From Streptomyces chryseus (GTDB lineage Bacteria > Actinomycetota > Actinomycetes > Streptomycetales > Streptomycetaceae), in NCBI RefSeq assembly GCF_014650755.1, contig NZ_BMVO01000025.1, forward strand, positions 1 through 64,000: a stretch of 64,000 nucleotides of DNA. The letters run 5' to 3'. The notes under the pieces are model-generated. The model was not told the DNA's origin, did not search any database, and saw only the letters and a list, made by a program, of their open reading frames with translations. Position 1 is the stretch's first letter; each line of letters starts with the position of its first letter. Both the position numbers and the translations under genes were made by a program. Of this stretch, positions 1 to 7,035 are shown one piece after another.

Positions 1-340
1 TCGTTCGGCATTTCGTGTTCCCGACTCTATCAGACTCTTTCGTGTCCGACTTCCTCGGTGCTTTCCAGTTCTTCGCTTTCGCGTTTCCCTTTCCGGCAGT
101 TCCGACTCTATCAGATCCTTTCGGGCCTGACTCCCAGTCAGCGGGCTTTGTCATTGCGGCTGTTGGGCCGTTCCGACGTCTCAAACCCTAGCGGATCTCC
201 CGGACGGCTCATAATCGAGCCTGTCGAATGAATTCCGGCATGCCGAAATTCTTCCCGAGTGGGAGATCGCGCAGAGTTTGGGTGTGCCGCGTGCGCGGCG
301 AGTGGTCGACGCAGAACCGTTCCGGCTCCGTGACAACTCG
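1..340 (-). promoter_or_regulatory. Leader and promoter region of an rRNA operon that continues off the left edge
   Basis: Read on the minus strand, this stretch has no credible protein gene. It carries two copies of a CTGATAGAGTCGG element (plus-strand positions about 20-42 and 101-122), each preceded by GAAAG. That element is typical of the leaders upstream of 16S rRNA in Streptomyces, by family knowledge. A TAGGGT hexamer near position 190 could be the -10 of an additional promoter with TTATGA 18 bp upstream; Streptomyces rrn operons usually have several tandem promoters. An imperfect palindrome centred on CGGCATGCCG lies at about 231-250. The 16S gene itself would start beyond position 1 and is not visible. 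Alternative: a leader for some other stable RNA; the doubled element makes rrn the better call. Confidence 0.75.
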
Positions 341-344
341 AAGA

Positions 345-373
345 ACCTTACGGATCGGCGAGGTCGGTGTCAA
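345..373 (-). promoter_or_regulatory. Strong promoter reading left, probably rrn P1
   Basis: On the minus strand a perfect -35 TTGACA (plus 368-373) is separated by 17 bp from TAAGGT (plus 345-350). This is close to the ideal promoter for the principal sigma factor HrdB. It sits between the end of the marR gene and the rRNA leader, and drives leftward, so it most likely starts the rRNA operon transcript. Confidence 0.7.
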
Positions 374-390
374 CCCCTGCCCTTCCCCCG

Positions 391-948
391 TCAGTCGAGG
401 TCCGTGAGACGGCCGCCGGCGTCCGGCTGGGCGTCCTCGACCCGTCGCAGCAGCCGGATCAGCATCTCGCCGAGCGAGCCGCGTTCGTCCGCTGAGAGGT
501 CCTGGAGCAGGTCCTCCTCGAAGCTCGACGCCATCCGCATCGCCTCGAGCCACTTGGCCCGGCCCTCGTCCGTGAGCTCCACGATCACGCGCACGCGGTT
601 GCTCTCGTCCCGGTCCCGGGTGACCAGCCCGTCCGCCGCCATCCGGTCGATGCGGTGCGTCATGGCGGCCGGGGTGAGGCCGAGGCGCTTCGCCAGCTCG
701 CCAGGGCCCAGCCGGTAGGGGGCCCCGGAGACCACGAGGGTCTTCAGTACTTCCCATTCCGTGTTGCTGATGCCGAGTGCGGCGACCTGGCGGCCGTACG
801 CCACGTTCATGCGGCGGTTGAGGCGGCCCAGGGCCGAGACGACCTTCTCCACCTGCGGGTCCAGGTCGCCGTACTCGCGCTGGTAGGCGGCGATCTGTTC
901 GTCGAGGCTCGGCTCCTGGGGGCCGTGCGGCTCTGGGGTCTCAGGCAT
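391..948 (-). CDS. MarR-family transcriptional regulator
   Basis: A 185-residue winged-helix regulator. The core runs from about residue 35 (VVSALGRLNRRMNVAYGRQ) through a helix-turn-helix and wing at about 60-125 (LAKRLGLTPAAMTHRIDRM, then VTRDRDESNRVRV), the classic MarR DRRxxxV wing pattern. The ATG at 948 starts the longest sensible product. It is divergent from an MFS exporter, with a perfect inverted repeat between them, so it probably represses the exporter and itself until a drug-like ligand binds. From memory, the S. coelicolor pair SCO4122/SCO4121 has this arrangement and has been linked to drug efflux. The ligand cannot be read from sequence. Its 3' end runs towards the rRNA promoter. 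Confidence 0.93.
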   Translation of the reverse strand: MPETPEPHGPQEPSLDEQIAAYQREYGDLDPQVEKVVSALGRLNRRMNVAYGRQVAALGISNTEWEVLKTLVVSGAPYRLGPGELAKRLGLTPAAMTHRIDRMAADGLVTRDRDESNRVRVIVELTDEGRAKWLEAMRMASSFEEDLLQDLSADERGSLGEMLIRLLRRVEDAQPDAGGRLTDLD

Positions 949-1022
949 GCCGCGCAGTATGACACGTACTCGTTGGCCTTTAAGTCCTTCGATGTGTACT
1001 GTTGAGGTTCTAACTTTAGTGT

Positions 1023-1040
1023 TGAAGTCTTCAGACTTCA
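1023..1040. promoter_or_regulatory. Probable MarR operator between divergent marR and MFS genes
   Basis: TGAAGTCT-TC-AGACTTCA is a perfect inverted repeat with 8-bp arms and a 2-bp centre. It lies in a locally AT-rich gap between the two divergent start codons, about 30 bp before the exporter start. MarR dimers usually bind such pseudo-palindromes of 16-20 bp. Confidence 0.7.
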
Positions 1041-1073
1041 GCTCTTCTCATCGAAACCTTGAGGCAGGTGAGT

Positions 1074-2372
1074 GTGACCAGGGCAAGGGCCATGGGCGCC
1101 GCGATGCGCCGGATCCAGATGGGGAACGCGTTGAGTGCGTTCGGTATCGGGTTCACCGTTCCGTATCTGTATGTGTACGTCGCTCAGGTGCGGGATCTGG
1201 GCGCGAGTACAGCAGGTGTGGTGCTCGCCGTCTTTGCTGTGGCCGCACTTCTCGTCCTGCCGTTCACCGGGCGCGTCATCGACCGGCGGGGGCCGGTGCC
1301 GGTAGTGGTCGCCGCCGCTGTCGTCGCTTCCGCCGGCGCTCTGTGCATGGGGCTCGCCACCGACGTGCCGATGGTTCTGCTGTCCGCCGCGCTGCTCGGC
1401 GCCGGTACGGCGGTGGTGCAGCCGGCGCTCGCCACCATGATCGTGTGGTGCTCCACCCCCTCCACCCGTACGCGGGCCTTCGCGATGCAGTTCTTCCTGG
1501 CGAACCTCGGGCTCGGCATCGGCGGCCTGATCGGCGGCCAGCTGGTCGACGAGAGCCGGCCCGACAGCTTCCTGCTGCTCTTCGGCATCGAGGCGGTCAT
1601 GTTCCTGGTGCTCGCCGGGATCGGCGCCGGCGTCCGGCTGCCGCACGCGGCCGTCATCCCCGGTGCCGTGCCGCAGGACGATGCCGCTCCCAAGGGCGGC
1701 CTGCGGGCACTGCTGCAGCACCGCGCGATGGTGCAGTTGTGCGGGCTCGGGTTCGTCCTCTTCTTCGCCTGCTACGGGCAGTTCGAGTCGGGTCTCGCCG
1801 CGTACGGCACCGAGGCGGCCGGGATTCAGCCGTCGACGCTGGGCATCGCCCTGGCGGCGAACACGGCGGTCATCGTGCTCGCGCAGTTCGTGGTGCTGCG
1901 CCTCGTCGAGCGGCACCGGCGCTCGCGCGTCATCGCGCTCGTCGGACTGATCTGGACCGTCGCGTGGATCGTGGCGGGGTACGCCGGTCTCGGGCACGGC
2001 AGCCAGACGATGGCCACGGCCGCGTTCGTCTCCACGTACGCGCTCTTCGGACTGGGCGAGGCGATGCTGTCGCCGACCGTCGCGCCGCTGGTCGCGGATC
2101 TGGCGCCGGAGTCGATGATCGGCCAGTACAACTCGGCGTTCGCGCTGGTCAAGCAGCTCGCGCTGGCCGTCGGGCCCGCGGTCGGCGGGCCGATGGGAGC
2201 GTCGCTGCACGCGCCGTACATCCTCACCTTCGTCGCCTTCTCGCTGGGCATCAGCGTGCTGGCGCTGCGGCTCGGCAAGCAGCTGACCCCGGCGCAGGAC
2301 AAGCCGCTGCCCACCAAGTCGCGGGTCGTCGCCTCGGGCACTCCGGCGAAGGATCTCGCTCCGGCGGGTTAG
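1074..2372 (+). CDS. MFS transporter, drug-efflux type
   Basis: A 432-residue, 12-helix major facilitator protein. After a short basic N-terminus (RARAMGAAMRRIQMG) come hydrophobic helices with the loop 2-3 motif GRVIDRRGP, the MFS motif A region, at about residue 65. Further repeats of glycine-rich helices extend to about residue 400. The GTG at 1074 is chosen because GAGG lies 9 bp upstream; GTG 1068 and an in-frame ATG at 1104 are alternatives. Divergent from a marR gene with a shared operator, which suggests ligand-inducible export of a toxic compound. MdtG/MDR-like by general resemblance; the substrate is not predictable. Confidence 0.9.
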   Translation: MTRARAMGAAMRRIQMGNALSAFGIGFTVPYLYVYVAQVRDLGASTAGVVLAVFAVAALLVLPFTGRVIDRRGPVPVVVAAAVVASAGALCMGLATDVPMVLLSAALLGAGTAVVQPALATMIVWCSTPSTRTRAFAMQFFLANLGLGIGGLIGGQLVDESRPDSFLLLFGIEAVMFLVLAGIGAGVRLPHAAVIPGAVPQDDAAPKGGLRALLQHRAMVQLCGLGFVLFFACYGQFESGLAAYGTEAAGIQPSTLGIALAANTAVIVLAQFVVLRLVERHRRSRVIALVGLIWTVAWIVAGYAGLGHGSQTMATAAFVSTYALFGLGEAMLSPTVAPLVADLAPESMIGQYNSAFALVKQLALAVGPAVGGPMGASLHAPYILTFVAFSLGISVLALRLGKQLTPAQDKPLPTKSRVVASGTPAKDLAPAG

Positions 2373-2390
2373 GGCGCCGTACCCCGGGGG

Positions 2391-4073
2391 TCAGCTGTCC
2401 GGCAGGGCGAACTCGCACCAGACCGCCTTGCCGCCGCCTGGCGTGCGGCGGCTGCCCCAGGACGAGGCGATGGTCGCGACGATAGAGATGCCGCGTCCCG
2501 CCTCGTCCGCCGGTTCGGCGCGGCGGCGGCGCGGCAGGTGGTCGTCGCCGTCCGTCACCTCGATGATCAGGCGGCGGTCGGTGCGGCGCAGGCGCAGGCG
2601 CATCGGGGGCGTGCCGTGCTGGAGGGAGTTGGCGACGAGCTCGCTCGCCGCCAGGACGCCGAGGTCGCACAGCTCCACCGGGAAGCGCCAGGAGGCCAGG
2701 ACCCCGGTCGCGAAGGCGCGGGCCCTGGGAGCCGCCTCGATGCCGCCGAGCAGCTCCAGCGCGGCGTTGTGGAAGAGCTCCGCGTCCGGGCCGGTGCGGG
2801 TGGGGTGCTGGAGGACCAGCACCGCCACGTCGTCGTCGTGGTCGGCCGTGACGCCCAGCGCGCGGATCAGGCGGTCGCAGACGACCTGGGGCGTGCCGGT
2901 GGCGCCGGACAGCGCGCGCTCCAGCGCTGCCACGCCCTCGTCGATGTCCTCGCGGCGGCGCTCGACGAGACCGTCCGTATAGAGGACGGCCGTCGAGCCC
3001 GGCGGGAGGGCGATCGTGCCGGAGGTGTGCATCCAGCCGCCGGTGCCGAGCGGGGGTCCCGTGTGGTCCTCGGCGCGGCGGACGGTGCCGTCCTCGTCGC
3101 GGACGAGGATGGGGAGGTGGCCCGCCGACGCGTAGACGAGGCGGCCCTCGTTGGGGTCGTGGACGGCGTACGCGCAGGTGGCGATCTGGCTGGCGTCGAT
3201 CTCGGCGGCGAGGCCGTCGAGCAGTTGGAGGACCTCGTGGGGCGGGAGGTCGAGGCGGGCGTACGCGCGGACCGCCGTGCGGAGCTGGCCCATCACAGCG
3301 GCGGCCCGCACCCCTCGGCCCATGACGTCGCCGATGACCAGGGCCGTCCGGCCGGCACCGAGGGTGATGACGTCGTACCAGTCGCCGCCGACCGCCGCGT
3401 CGGTACCGCCCGGCTGGTAGGTGGCGGCGATGCGCAGGTCGTCGGGCTGCTCCAACTCCTGGGGCAGCAGGGAGCGCTGGAGGGTGACGGCCGTCTCGCG
3501 CAGGCGGCGCTCGCTCGCGCGCAGCCGCTCGGCGGCCTCGGCGTGGTCGGTGACGTCGGACGCGAAGACGAGCACGCCGTTCTCTCCGCTGCCGGCGGTG
3601 CCGGCCGGGAGCTCGATCGGCGTACAGGTGATGGTGTACGAGCCGCCCTTGGGGACCTTGCGGGACTTGACCGTACGGGGCGTGCCGCTGCGCAGGACCT
3701 GGTCCAGGAGGGGGAGCAGGCCGAGCTCGTCCAGCTCGGGGAGCGCGACGGCGGCCGGGGCTCCGGGCTCGCGGGGTCCGAAGGCGGCGGCGTAGGCGTC
3801 GTTGACGTACGCGACGCGGTGGTCGGGGCCGTACACCAGGGCGACGAGGGCGGGGAGGCGGCCGAGGATCTCGCATACGGAGAGGTCGGTCAGGGGCTGC
3901 GCCGCGGCCGAGGAGGGCAGGGCGTCGTCGCCGGGCGTGTCCTGGGCGTCGGGCCCGTGCTCGGACGGCCGGCCGTACTCAACGCGGGCCGCCGGGACGG
4001 AGCCGCGGTCGCTCCGCGCTGCGGCGCGGCGCTGCGTTCCGGGGAGACGGGCGCTCCAGCGCGTGAAGTTCAC
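2391..4073 (-). CDS. PAS-PP2C (SpoIIE-like) phosphatase with C-terminal anti-sigma-type ATPase domain
   Basis: A 560-residue signalling protein. Residues about 65-165 form a PAS-like sensor domain (ILGRLPALVALVYGPDHRV). Residues about 190-400 are a PP2C/SpoIIE phosphatase with GGDWYD, GDVMGRG and a late HDDDVAVL carrying metal-binding Asp. Residues about 425-560 are a HATPase_c domain (ELVANSLQHG, then GRGISIV) like the RsbW anti-sigma kinases. Streptomyces has many such proteins in which phosphatase and kinase switch anti-sigma antagonists. The start is a GTG with a weak ribosome site, and the first 30 or so residues are low-complexity, so a later start is possible. It converges with the MFS gene, only 18 bp apart. 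Confidence 0.9.
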   Translation of the reverse strand: MNFTRWSARLPGTQRRAAARSDRGSVPAARVEYGRPSEHGPDAQDTPGDDALPSSAAAQPLTDLSVCEILGRLPALVALVYGPDHRVAYVNDAYAAAFGPREPGAPAAVALPELDELGLLPLLDQVLRSGTPRTVKSRKVPKGGSYTITCTPIELPAGTAGSGENGVLVFASDVTDHAEAAERLRASERRLRETAVTLQRSLLPQELEQPDDLRIAATYQPGGTDAAVGGDWYDVITLGAGRTALVIGDVMGRGVRAAAVMGQLRTAVRAYARLDLPPHEVLQLLDGLAAEIDASQIATCAYAVHDPNEGRLVYASAGHLPILVRDEDGTVRRAEDHTGPPLGTGGWMHTSGTIALPPGSTAVLYTDGLVERRREDIDEGVAALERALSGATGTPQVVCDRLIRALGVTADHDDDVAVLVLQHPTRTGPDAELFHNAALELLGGIEAAPRARAFATGVLASWRFPVELCDLGVLAASELVANSLQHGTPPMRLRLRRTDRRLIIEVTDGDDHLPRRRRAEPADEAGRGISIVATIASSWGSRRTPGGGKAVWCEFALPDS

Positions 4074-4224
4074 TGACTTTCAAGCCTCATGGTGTCGCGT
4101 TGCGTTGTGTGGCGTGACTGACGCTGTGGTCGCTGCGTTCGTTGGGGTCGCTGCGCTTGCTGTGGGGGGAGGAACTGCTGTGCCGTTACAGCGGGTGACT
4201 CTGGGCGGGCGTGAGCCAGCCTAT

Positions 4225-4245
4225 GGTCACACGTCCAGTGTGACC
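4225..4245. repeat. Inverted repeat between the PP2C gene and ndh
   Basis: GGTCACAC-GTCCA-GTGTGACC, two 8-bp arms around a 5-bp centre, about 18 bp after the ndh stop codon. It could be a short terminator hairpin for ndh (minus strand) or a protein-binding site. No T-run follows on the minus strand, so a terminator role is uncertain. Confidence 0.45.
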
Positions 4246-4262
4246 GACCGCACTGACAGTCG

Positions 4263-5603
4263 TCACGTGGTCTTGGGCGGCTCGCCGCCCGCGGCCAGTT
4301 CGAACTCGGCGCGCGGGTGCTCCAGGGAGCCGAGGGATACGATCTCGCGCTTGAAGAGCCCGGCGAGGGTCCATTCGGCGAGGACGCGGGCCTTCCGGTT
4401 GAAGGTCGGCACGCGGCTGAGGTGGTAGGTGCGGTGCATCAGCCAGGCCGGATAGCCCTTGAGCTTGCGGCCGTAGACGTGCGCGACGCCCTTGTGGAGT
4501 CCGAGCGAGGCGACCGAACCGGCGTACTTGTGCTCGTAGTTCTTCAGCGGTTCGCCGCGCAGGGAGGCCACGACGTTCTCGGCGAGGACCTTCGCCTGCC
4601 GTACGGCGTGCTGGGCGTTGGGCGCGCACTCCTGGCCCTTCTCCGGCGCGCTGAGGTCGGGTACGGCGGCGGCGTCGCCCGCGGTCCAGGCGTGCTCGGC
4701 CCCTTCGACGGTGAGCCGGGCGGTGGCGGCGAGGCGGCCGCGTCCGTTCAGCGGCAGGTCGCTCGCGGCGAGGACGGGGTGCGGCTTGACGCCCGCCGTC
4801 CACACGACGGTGCGGGTGGGGAAGCGGGAGCCGTCGCTGAGGACGGCGACGCGGTCCGCGCAGGAGTCGAGGCGGGTGTCGAGGCGTACGTCGATGTTGC
4901 GCCTGCGCAGTTCACGGATCGCGTACTTGCCCATCTCCTCGCCGACCTCGGGGAGGATGCGGCCGGACGCCTCGACGAGGATCCACTTCATGTCCTCGGG
5001 CTTGACGTTGTGGTAGTAGCGGGCGGCGTAGCGGGCCATGTCCTCCAGCTCGCCGAGCGCCTCCACCCCGGCGTATCCGCCGCCGACGAAGACGAAGGTG
5101 AGCGCGGCGTCGCGGACGGCGGGGTCGCGGGTGGCGGAGGCGATGTCCATCTGCTCGATGACGTGGTTGCGCAGGCCGATGGCCTCTTCGACGGTCTTGA
5201 AGCCGATGCCGTAGTCGGCCAGGCCGGGGATCGGGAGGGTGCGGGAGACGGAGCCGGGCGCGAGGACGAGTTCGTCGTACGTGATCTCGACGGCGCCGGT
5301 GCCCTCCTCCTCGGTGGCGAGGGTCGTGACGGTCGCCGTGCGCTTGGCGTGGTCGATGGACTTGGCCTCGCCGATGACGATCTTGCACTTGTCCAGGACC
5401 CGGCGGAGCGGCACCACGACGTGACGCGGGGAGATGGAGCCGGCCGCCGCCTCGGGCAGGAACGGCTGATAGGTCATATAGGGATCAGGCGTCACCACAA
5501 TGACCTCGGCCTCGCCGCTTCTCAGCTTCCGCTGGAGGTGCAGCGCGGTGTACATCCCGACGTAGCCGCCGCCGACAACGAGAATGCGCGCAGGTTCTGT
5601 CAC
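4263..5603 (-). CDS. ndh: Type II NADH dehydrogenase (NADH:quinone oxidoreductase, non-pumping)
   Basis: A 446-residue flavoprotein that passes electrons from NADH to menaquinone at the inner face of the membrane. The N-terminus has the FAD Rossmann motif ILVVGGGYVGMY, and a second nucleotide motif FVFVGGGYAGVEALGEL binds NADH near residue 175. The quinone-side motif region AWTAGDAAAVPD sits near residue 300. The GTG at 5603 places VTEPARILVVGGG at the N-terminus, as in relatives; an in-frame codon at 5639 would add 12 residues with no family match. The gene stands alone, divergent from a TetR gene. Upstream lies a perfect DnaA-box 9-mer at 5632-5640. Confidence 0.93.
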   Translation of the reverse strand: MTEPARILVVGGGYVGMYTALHLQRKLRSGEAEVIVVTPDPYMTYQPFLPEAAAGSISPRHVVVPLRRVLDKCKIVIGEAKSIDHAKRTATVTTLATEEEGTGAVEITYDELVLAPGSVSRTLPIPGLADYGIGFKTVEEAIGLRNHVIEQMDIASATRDPAVRDAALTFVFVGGGYAGVEALGELEDMARYAARYYHNVKPEDMKWILVEASGRILPEVGEEMGKYAIRELRRRNIDVRLDTRLDSCADRVAVLSDGSRFPTRTVVWTAGVKPHPVLAASDLPLNGRGRLAATARLTVEGAEHAWTAGDAAAVPDLSAPEKGQECAPNAQHAVRQAKVLAENVVASLRGEPLKNYEHKYAGSVASLGLHKGVAHVYGRKLKGYPAWLMHRTYHLSRVPTFNRKARVLAEWTLAGLFKREIVSLGSLEHPRAEFELAAGGEPPKTT

Positions 5604-5934
5604 TGTCCCATGACGCAACGGCGACGGGAGTTTGTCCACAGGGCCGGCAGATTGTGTGACCGGAGGTCATGCGTGCCGCACACCGCTGGAATGACCGATC
5701 GATCGGGAAGGGTCGCAGGTCAGCGGGTGAGGAGGGGGTGCGGACAGTGGCCGAATCAGGAAGGTTTTGGGCGATACTCCGATCGGGCGGGCGCTCCGTG
5801 CGGAACTACCCCCTTCTGTATCTACGCGCGCTCAACTATGTTCGTATCTCGTCGGGGCGGCCAGGTCCGCGGTCCCGGCCGACTATCAGGGCGGGGAGTC
5901 TCCGGGGGGAGACATCATTACCGGGGGAACGCTG
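5604..5934. other. Intergenic region between ndh and the TetR gene
   Basis: About 330 bp with no supported gene. It contains a perfect 12-bp palindrome CCGATCGATCGG (5695-5706), a small inverted repeat TGACC-GGA-GGTCA near 5658-5670, and a DnaA-box-like 9-mer (listed separately). The palindrome is a reasonable candidate operator for the divergent TetR regulator. Both promoters must lie here but no -35/-10 pair stands out. Confidence 0.5.
5632..5640 (+). promoter_or_regulatory. DnaA-box 9-mer TTGTCCACA upstream of ndh
   Basis: A perfect match to the preferred Streptomyces DnaA box, 29 bp before the ndh start codon. A second perfect copy occurs at 11332-11340 in another upstream region. Function outside oriC is unproven. 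Confidence 0.4.
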
Positions 5935-6753
5935 ATGCACATTCAGGAATCTCATTGGCAGACGGCCGTCGCATCCGACGGCCACGGGCGTGCGGGGGCG
6001 GGATCTCGCTCCGCACCGCTGCGTGTGGACGCACAGCGCAATCTTGAGCATGTACTGCGAGCCGCTCGCGAGGTCTTCGGCGAGCTGGGCTACGGAGCGC
6101 CGATGGAGGACGTGGCGCGACGGGCCAGGGTAGGGGTCGGGACGGTGTACCGCCGCTTCCCGAGCAAGGATGTACTGGTGCGCCGCATAGCCGAGGAGGA
6201 GACCTCCCGGCTGACCGACCAGGCGCGTACGGCTCTCGGACAGGAGGACGAGCCGTGGTCGGCGCTGTCCCGCTTCCTGCGTACGTCGGTGGCGTCCGGC
6301 GCTGGCCGGCTGCTGCCGCCGCAGGTACTGCGGGTGGGCGTGGACGGCGGCGAGGGCGGCGACGGTGCGACCGGCGCCGATGTCGTGGGCATCGCGGAGG
6401 CGCCGACGGTCCGGGGCGAGGTGCGGGTGCCGCAGCAGCGGCAGGCCGTGGCCCCGGTGGGTGCGGGCTCCGCGGGGCCCGAGCTGCGGCTGGTCGAGCA
6501 GCGGCCCTCGGGCACCGGTTCCGACGGCCTGGGCAGCGACGACGCGGGTGCGGCGGAGCTGCTGGAGGTCGTGGGGCGGCTGGTGGACCGGGCGCGTGCG
6601 GCCGGTGAGCTGCGGGGTGATGTGACGGTGGCCGACGTGCTGCTGGTGATAGCCACGGCGGCGCCTTCGCTGCCGGACGCCGCGCAGCAGGCGGCGGCCT
6701 CCGCCCGGCTGCTGGACATCCTGCTGGAGGGTCTGCGGTCCAGGCCCGCGTGA
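5935..6753 (+). CDS. TetR-family transcriptional regulator with low-complexity insert
   Basis: A 272-residue regulator. The TetR DNA-binding domain is at about residues 30-80: ILRAAREVFGELGYGAPMEDVARRARVGVGTVYRRFPSKD is a textbook pattern (listed here in part as VGVGTVYRRFPSKD). After helix 4-5 (PWSALSRFLRTSVASGAG) the usual ligand domain is interrupted by about 70 residues rich in Gly, Asp, Ala and Gln before returning to helical sequence (AAELLEVVGRLVDRARAAGEL). ATG 5935 is preceded by GGGGGAAC at good spacing; longer forms upstream lack a ribosome site. Divergent from ndh and upstream of the sigma-factor gene. The ligand is unknown. Confidence 0.9.
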   Translation: MHIQESHWQTAVASDGHGRAGAGSRSAPLRVDAQRNLEHVLRAAREVFGELGYGAPMEDVARRARVGVGTVYRRFPSKDVLVRRIAEEETSRLTDQARTALGQEDEPWSALSRFLRTSVASGAGRLLPPQVLRVGVDGGEGGDGATGADVVGIAEAPTVRGEVRVPQQRQAVAPVGAGSAGPELRLVEQRPSGTGSDGLGSDDAGAAELLEVVGRLVDRARAAGELRGDVTVADVLLVIATAAPSLPDAAQQAAASARLLDILLEGLRSRPA

Positions 6754-7035
6754 GTCCTGATCGGGACTCGGGCGGGTGTGCCCCGCCGGCCCGCTTGTTC
6801 GCCGGGTGGCGGACGGGCGGGCCTTCCGCTGTCCGGGGGCGGTTTCCGACGGCGAGCGGGAGCGCGGACGGTCGAATCCGCCGAGCCTCTCCCCGTTCGG
6901 GTGAACGTTAGTGCTCACTTACGGGAAAACTCCCCGGATGAGTGGTTCCCCGTTCGGAGCAATGGGCAGTGCTTCGCCCCGTGGGATTCTTGGCCGGTAT
7001 TTCCGGGTCCGAGGGTGCTTACGGGGGCTTCCGCT
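6754..7035 (+). other. Gene-free gap before the sigma-factor gene
   Basis: Begins with a small hairpin GAGTCC-TGATCG-GGACTC (6752-6769) just after the tetR stop, a weak terminator candidate. The rest is GC-rich until a slightly AT-richer patch around 6900-6960 that probably holds the promoter of the sigma-factor gene. No ORF here is supported. Confidence 0.4.

Noticed and set aside
5650..5675. Possible Rex (redox) operator upstream of ndh
   Set aside because: TTGTGTGACC…GGTCATG only partly matches TTGTGAA-N4-TTCACAA; the right half lacks CACAA.
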